This document shows positions 5,496 through 7,207 of a DNA stretch of 7,207 nt, piece by piece. Made by a program: the position numbers and the translations under genes. The stretch comes from Polyangiaceae bacterium (GTDB taxonomy: Bacteria > Myxococcota_A > Polyangia > Polyangiales > Polyangiaceae). Location: the NCBI GenBank assembly GCA_020633205.1, contig JACKEB010000007.1, forward strand, positions 1 through 7,207, in the 5' to 3' direction. Below the pieces are notes generated by a model. The model was not told the origin of the DNA, did no database searches, and saw nothing but the letters and a program-made list of their open reading frames with translations. Position 1 is the stretch's first letter. Each line of letters opens with the position of its first letter.

Positions 5496-6138
5496 GCCGC
5501 GCCGTTACCGTCCTGCCCGCGCCGACCCGGATCGCGGCGTGCAGTGAGTAGCCTTCATGATCGGCACAGAGCTTCTTCGCGGGTCACGGCCGGCGATCCG
5601 GGACCGCATCGCCGAACAGGAGCACGGTCTGCCCCGAGCGCCGGCCGAAGGGGATCAACCCCTGCACGGCCGCGGCGTGGTGGGTCGCCATCTCGTCGAG
5701 GTCATCCCCGGACTCGTCGCTGAGGGCGGCATGTTCGTCGAGAAAGCCGCGGCGGTGGAGGTGGCCGAAGACGAGCGAGCGGATGTGGCGGACCATCCAA
5801 CGGACGTCCCCGTCCTCGAGGTGGCGCGCAGCGTGGAAGGTCAGTGGTTGCCTCAGGGCGCCGACTCCCGTGTAGACCCCGTCGAGGAACAGCCCGTGGA
5901 AATGGACATCCAACCGGATCGCCGAGTCGAACCGCTGCACCTGGATCACCGACCCGCAGCGGCCGTCGGGCCGGCCGGCCGCCTTGGCGCGCCGGATGTA
6001 GAAGGAGTGGATCGCGCGAGCGAAGATGCCGCGGACCTCCCGGCACAGGTCGGGGTGTCGGGCCAGGAGGAAGCGCACGCCGTGGGGGAGACTCAGCACC
6101 CACTGGCGGACCGGTACCTCCCTCGACGGGGAGGTCAT
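5473..6138 (-). pseudogene. IS91-family (HUH/Y2) transposase remnant
   Basis: Read on the minus strand from about 6138, the protein begins near the middle of the family sequence (REVPVRQWVLSLPHGVRFLL) and passes through VIQVQRFDSAIRLDVHFHGL then FLDGVY. This contains the HUH metal-binding pair His79-Phe-His81 of IS91-type rolling-circle transposases. The N-terminal zinc-binding domain that normally precedes it is missing. TGA at 5584-5586 ends the frame after 184 residues, but the family sequence continues in the same frame after it (KKLCADHEGYSLHAAIRVGA) until about 5515, then turns into unrelated sequence and stops at 5470-5472. The C-terminal part that carries the catalytic tyrosines is absent. 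It is a dead fragment truncated at both ends with one nonsense codon. Confidence 0.75.
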
Positions 6139-6242
6139 CGAACCCGGGCGGCGGTGTGCGCACGTTGTCGGTCATCGCATCATCCTAGCTAGCACGACGT
6201 CGTGGATCGTGAAGCGCCCATGCGGCTGCGTCGACCAAGGCT
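6139..6242 (-). other. Start of a third integron cassette, cut by the IS91 remnant
   Basis: Downstream of the attC at 6243-6304, on the minus strand, about 100 bases remain before the IS91 remnant. An AGGA (6183-6186) lies upstream of an ATG at 6175 that opens a frame beginning MTDNVRTPPPGFDD; this frame soon runs out of phase into the transposase remnant. It may be the broken first codons of a lost cassette gene. Nothing else is recognisable. Confidence 0.3.
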
Positions 6243-6304
6243 GGCTAACGTCGTGCCGCTCAGCTGCCGCGCGAGGCGCGGTCAGCTGCTGCGGCTTGTT
6301 GGAC
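6243..6304 (-). other. Integron attC recombination site 2
   Basis: On the minus strand this 62-base site runs from R'' GTCCAAC (6298-6304) to R' GTTAGCC (6243-6249). Inside is a hairpin of CAGCTG, an unpaired A, CCGCGC, a three-base CTC loop, GCGCGG and CAGCTG. It starts six bases after the stop codon of the cassette gene, and its plan is the same as the site at 6770-6832. R'' and R' differ because R' was supplied by the next cassette on insertion. Confidence 0.8.
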
Positions 6305-6775
6305 AGCATGTCATCCTGCGCACTCGTAGTCGAGACCCGGGCTCTCGTCGATCCTGGTCTCAACGTGCTGGAAGGCGCGAGTCGAACGAACGAACTGCGT
6401 GAACTCGTCGAGTTCGCTGATCGAGTGACACCACTTGTGGCCGTCGCCCAGCGAGCGGAGATCGTCGGTCGGCTCGAGCCTGAACGTGAGGTGGAGCTGC
6501 CAGATGTCCTCGTCCTCGCCGCTTCGGCACAACTGGCGTGTGATGTCGAACTCGAACTTCGGACCATCACCCCAGTCGTAGGTGCCCCATTGAAACAGGA
6601 GCATGTCGCCGGAGGACTCCATGTCGCAGTCCTCCGCACGGACATCGCGATAGAACGACACCATCGCCTCAACGGCGGAGCCCGGAGTCATCGAGGCTAC
6701 CTTTGCGCCTCGCGCACCCACGAAGCTGACGAACTCGTGCTTTGCGTCGTGGGTGTTCACGCGGCGTCTGTCCAA
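6249..6775 (-). mobile_element. Integron gene cassette (527 bp)
   Basis: On the minus strand the cassette runs from TTGGAC, just after the crossover G at 6776, to the G of R' at 6249. It holds one gene and its attC. Closed into a circle, its R' would read GTTGGAC and its R'' is GTCCAAC, an exact complement, as expected for a genuine mobile cassette. Confidence 0.8.
6311..6760 (-). CDS. Unrecognised integron cassette protein
   Basis: From GTG 6760 the gene encodes 149 acidic residues. The frame can also start at TTG 6775, but that codon lies inside the attC half-site, so GTG 6760 is preferred; neither has a clear Shine-Dalgarno, which is common in cassettes. The protein appears soluble, with no signal peptide or membrane segment. 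Its middle reads as an antiparallel sheet: MLLFQWGTYDWGDG (53-66), KFEFDITRQ (68-76) and IWQLHLTFRLEP (86-97), followed by a helical end (SISELDEFTQFVRSTRAF). Trp and Asp/Glu are frequent. I know no function for it. Its place between two attC sites marks it as mobile cargo, expressed only if a promoter upstream in the array reads through. Confidence 0.75.
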   Translation of the reverse strand: MNTHDAKHEFVSFVGARGAKVASMTPGSAVEAMVSFYRDVRAEDCDMESSGDMLLFQWGTYDWGDGPKFEFDITRQLCRSGEDEDIWQLHLTFRLEPTDDLRSLGDGHKWCHSISELDEFTQFVRSTRAFQHVETRIDESPGLDYECAG

Positions 6776-6832
6776 CGTCCATGGCGATCAGCCGCGGCGC
6801 GAAGCGCCGTCGGCTGCATCGGCTGGTTGGGT
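6770..6832 (-). other. Integron attC recombination site 1
   Basis: On the minus strand this 63-base site runs from R'' ACCCAAC (6826-6832, matching RYYYAAC) to R' GTTGGAC (6770-6776, matching GTTRRRY). The interior folds as CAGCCG, an unpaired A, CGGCGC, a three-base TTC loop, GCGCCG and CGGCTG. It starts six bases after the stop of the upstream cassette gene, the same spacing as in the other site. Confidence 0.85.
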
Positions 6833-6838
6833 GGCATT

Positions 6839-7207
6839 CTAGCCGCCGGCATCCTCCACCCTCCGAGCGAAGTCTGTCGGTTGCGCCAACGCGTGTCGCA
6901 CAACGACGGCGTGGTCGGCAGCGCCGCCAAGAACGATGACGACACTCGATCGGCACGAATCCTCGTAGCGCTCATCGGGAGAGGTGCTGCGCAAGAAGAA
7001 CCAGAGCGCGTCCTCAAGCGACTCGTCCGCGTGCCATGTCGTCATCACGACGGAGTCGTCCGCGGGGTCCGGATCCTTGCCAACGAGGATCTCGTCGAAG
7101 ATGTCGTGAACACGCTCGCATCCGGGACCCCACGCACAAAGGTATACGCAACCGGACGCAAGCACTTGCTCGGCTATGTGCGACACGGTCTCGACGCTCT
7201 CCTCAAG
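6839..7207 (-). CDS. Uncharacterised cassette protein, 5' end outside the window
   Basis: The frame is open from the right edge of the window to TAG 6839-6841, giving 122 residues. A GTG at 7186 could start it, but the in-frame codons before it (LEESVETV) run on smoothly, so the gene probably begins outside. Recognisable blocks are CVYLCAWGPGCERVHDIFDE, then VVMTTWHADESLEDALWFFL and YEDSCRSSVVIVLG. From memory they resemble an uncharacterised family (DUF7684 or close to it) found in environmental bacteria and integron cassettes; I cannot confirm the number. No signal peptide or membrane segment is seen, and no function is known. An attC starts six bases after the stop, so this is the cargo of the cassette upstream of the 6249-6775 cassette. 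Confidence 0.75.
   Translation of the reverse strand, partial: LEESVETVSHIAEQVLASGCVYLCAWGPGCERVHDIFDEILVGKDPDPADDSVVMTTWHADESLEDALWFFLRSTSPDERYEDSCRSSVVIVLGGAADHAVVVRHALAQPTDFARRVEDAGG

Noticed and set aside
5557..6192. A 211-codon + strand frame opposite the IS91 remnant.
   Set aside because: The minus strand carries clear IS91-family motifs including the HUH pair, so this frame is its antisense shadow.

Overview
This is a high-G+C bacterial accessory region made of pieces of several mobile elements around one small unrecognised gene cluster. No ribosomal, housekeeping or tRNA gene gives taxonomy. The G+C-rich codon use, the group II intron without an endonuclease domain, the IS91 and ISKra4 remnants and the integron cassettes of uncharacterised genes would fit a large-genome environmental bacterium such as a planctomycete or myxobacterium, but that is a low-confidence guess.

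Layout. (1) 5-1989: an apparently complete group II intron (GTGCG start, domain IV reverse transcriptase/maturase, domains V and VI, AC end). (2) 1990-2280: an open frame starting exactly at the 3' intron junction, probably the 3' exon of a split gene that could encode a helix-turn-helix protein. (3) 2348-4902: a same-strand cluster. Two small proteins are tandem paralogs (2348-2680 and 2693-3085). They are followed by a Gly/Pro/Cys-rich reading frame that has a strong Shine-Dalgarno but one in-frame TGA (about 3097-4374), then a probable exported or lipoprotein gene (4399-4902). I recognise none of the four. G+C falls visibly from about 3550 to 4900. (4) 4934-6138: a graveyard of insertion sequences, with an ISKra4-like N-terminal transposase fragment carrying two compensating frameshifts on the + strand and an IS91-family transposase remnant on the - strand, truncated at both ends and holding an internal stop. 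A roughly 23-25 bp sequence occurs in direct orientation on both sides of the ISKra4 fragment. (5) 6243-7207: two integron gene cassettes read on the - strand, each an uncharacterised gene followed 6 bases later by a 62-63 bp attC site.

How it fits together. The integron part is the best-supported structural result: the two attC sites share stem architecture, and the two recombination half-sites belonging to the middle cassette are exactly complementary, as expected for a cassette that once existed as a circle. The next cassette start has no attC partner in the window and runs into the IS91 remnant, so the array seems broken by IS insertion and deletion. The 2348-4902 cluster is the best candidate for something undescribed. 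Its stop-codon/Shine-Dalgarno junctions suggest one operon, and the paralog pair plus a Gly/Pro-rich Cys-containing protein and a likely lipoprotein suggests a cell-surface or particle structural module. That function is inference only.
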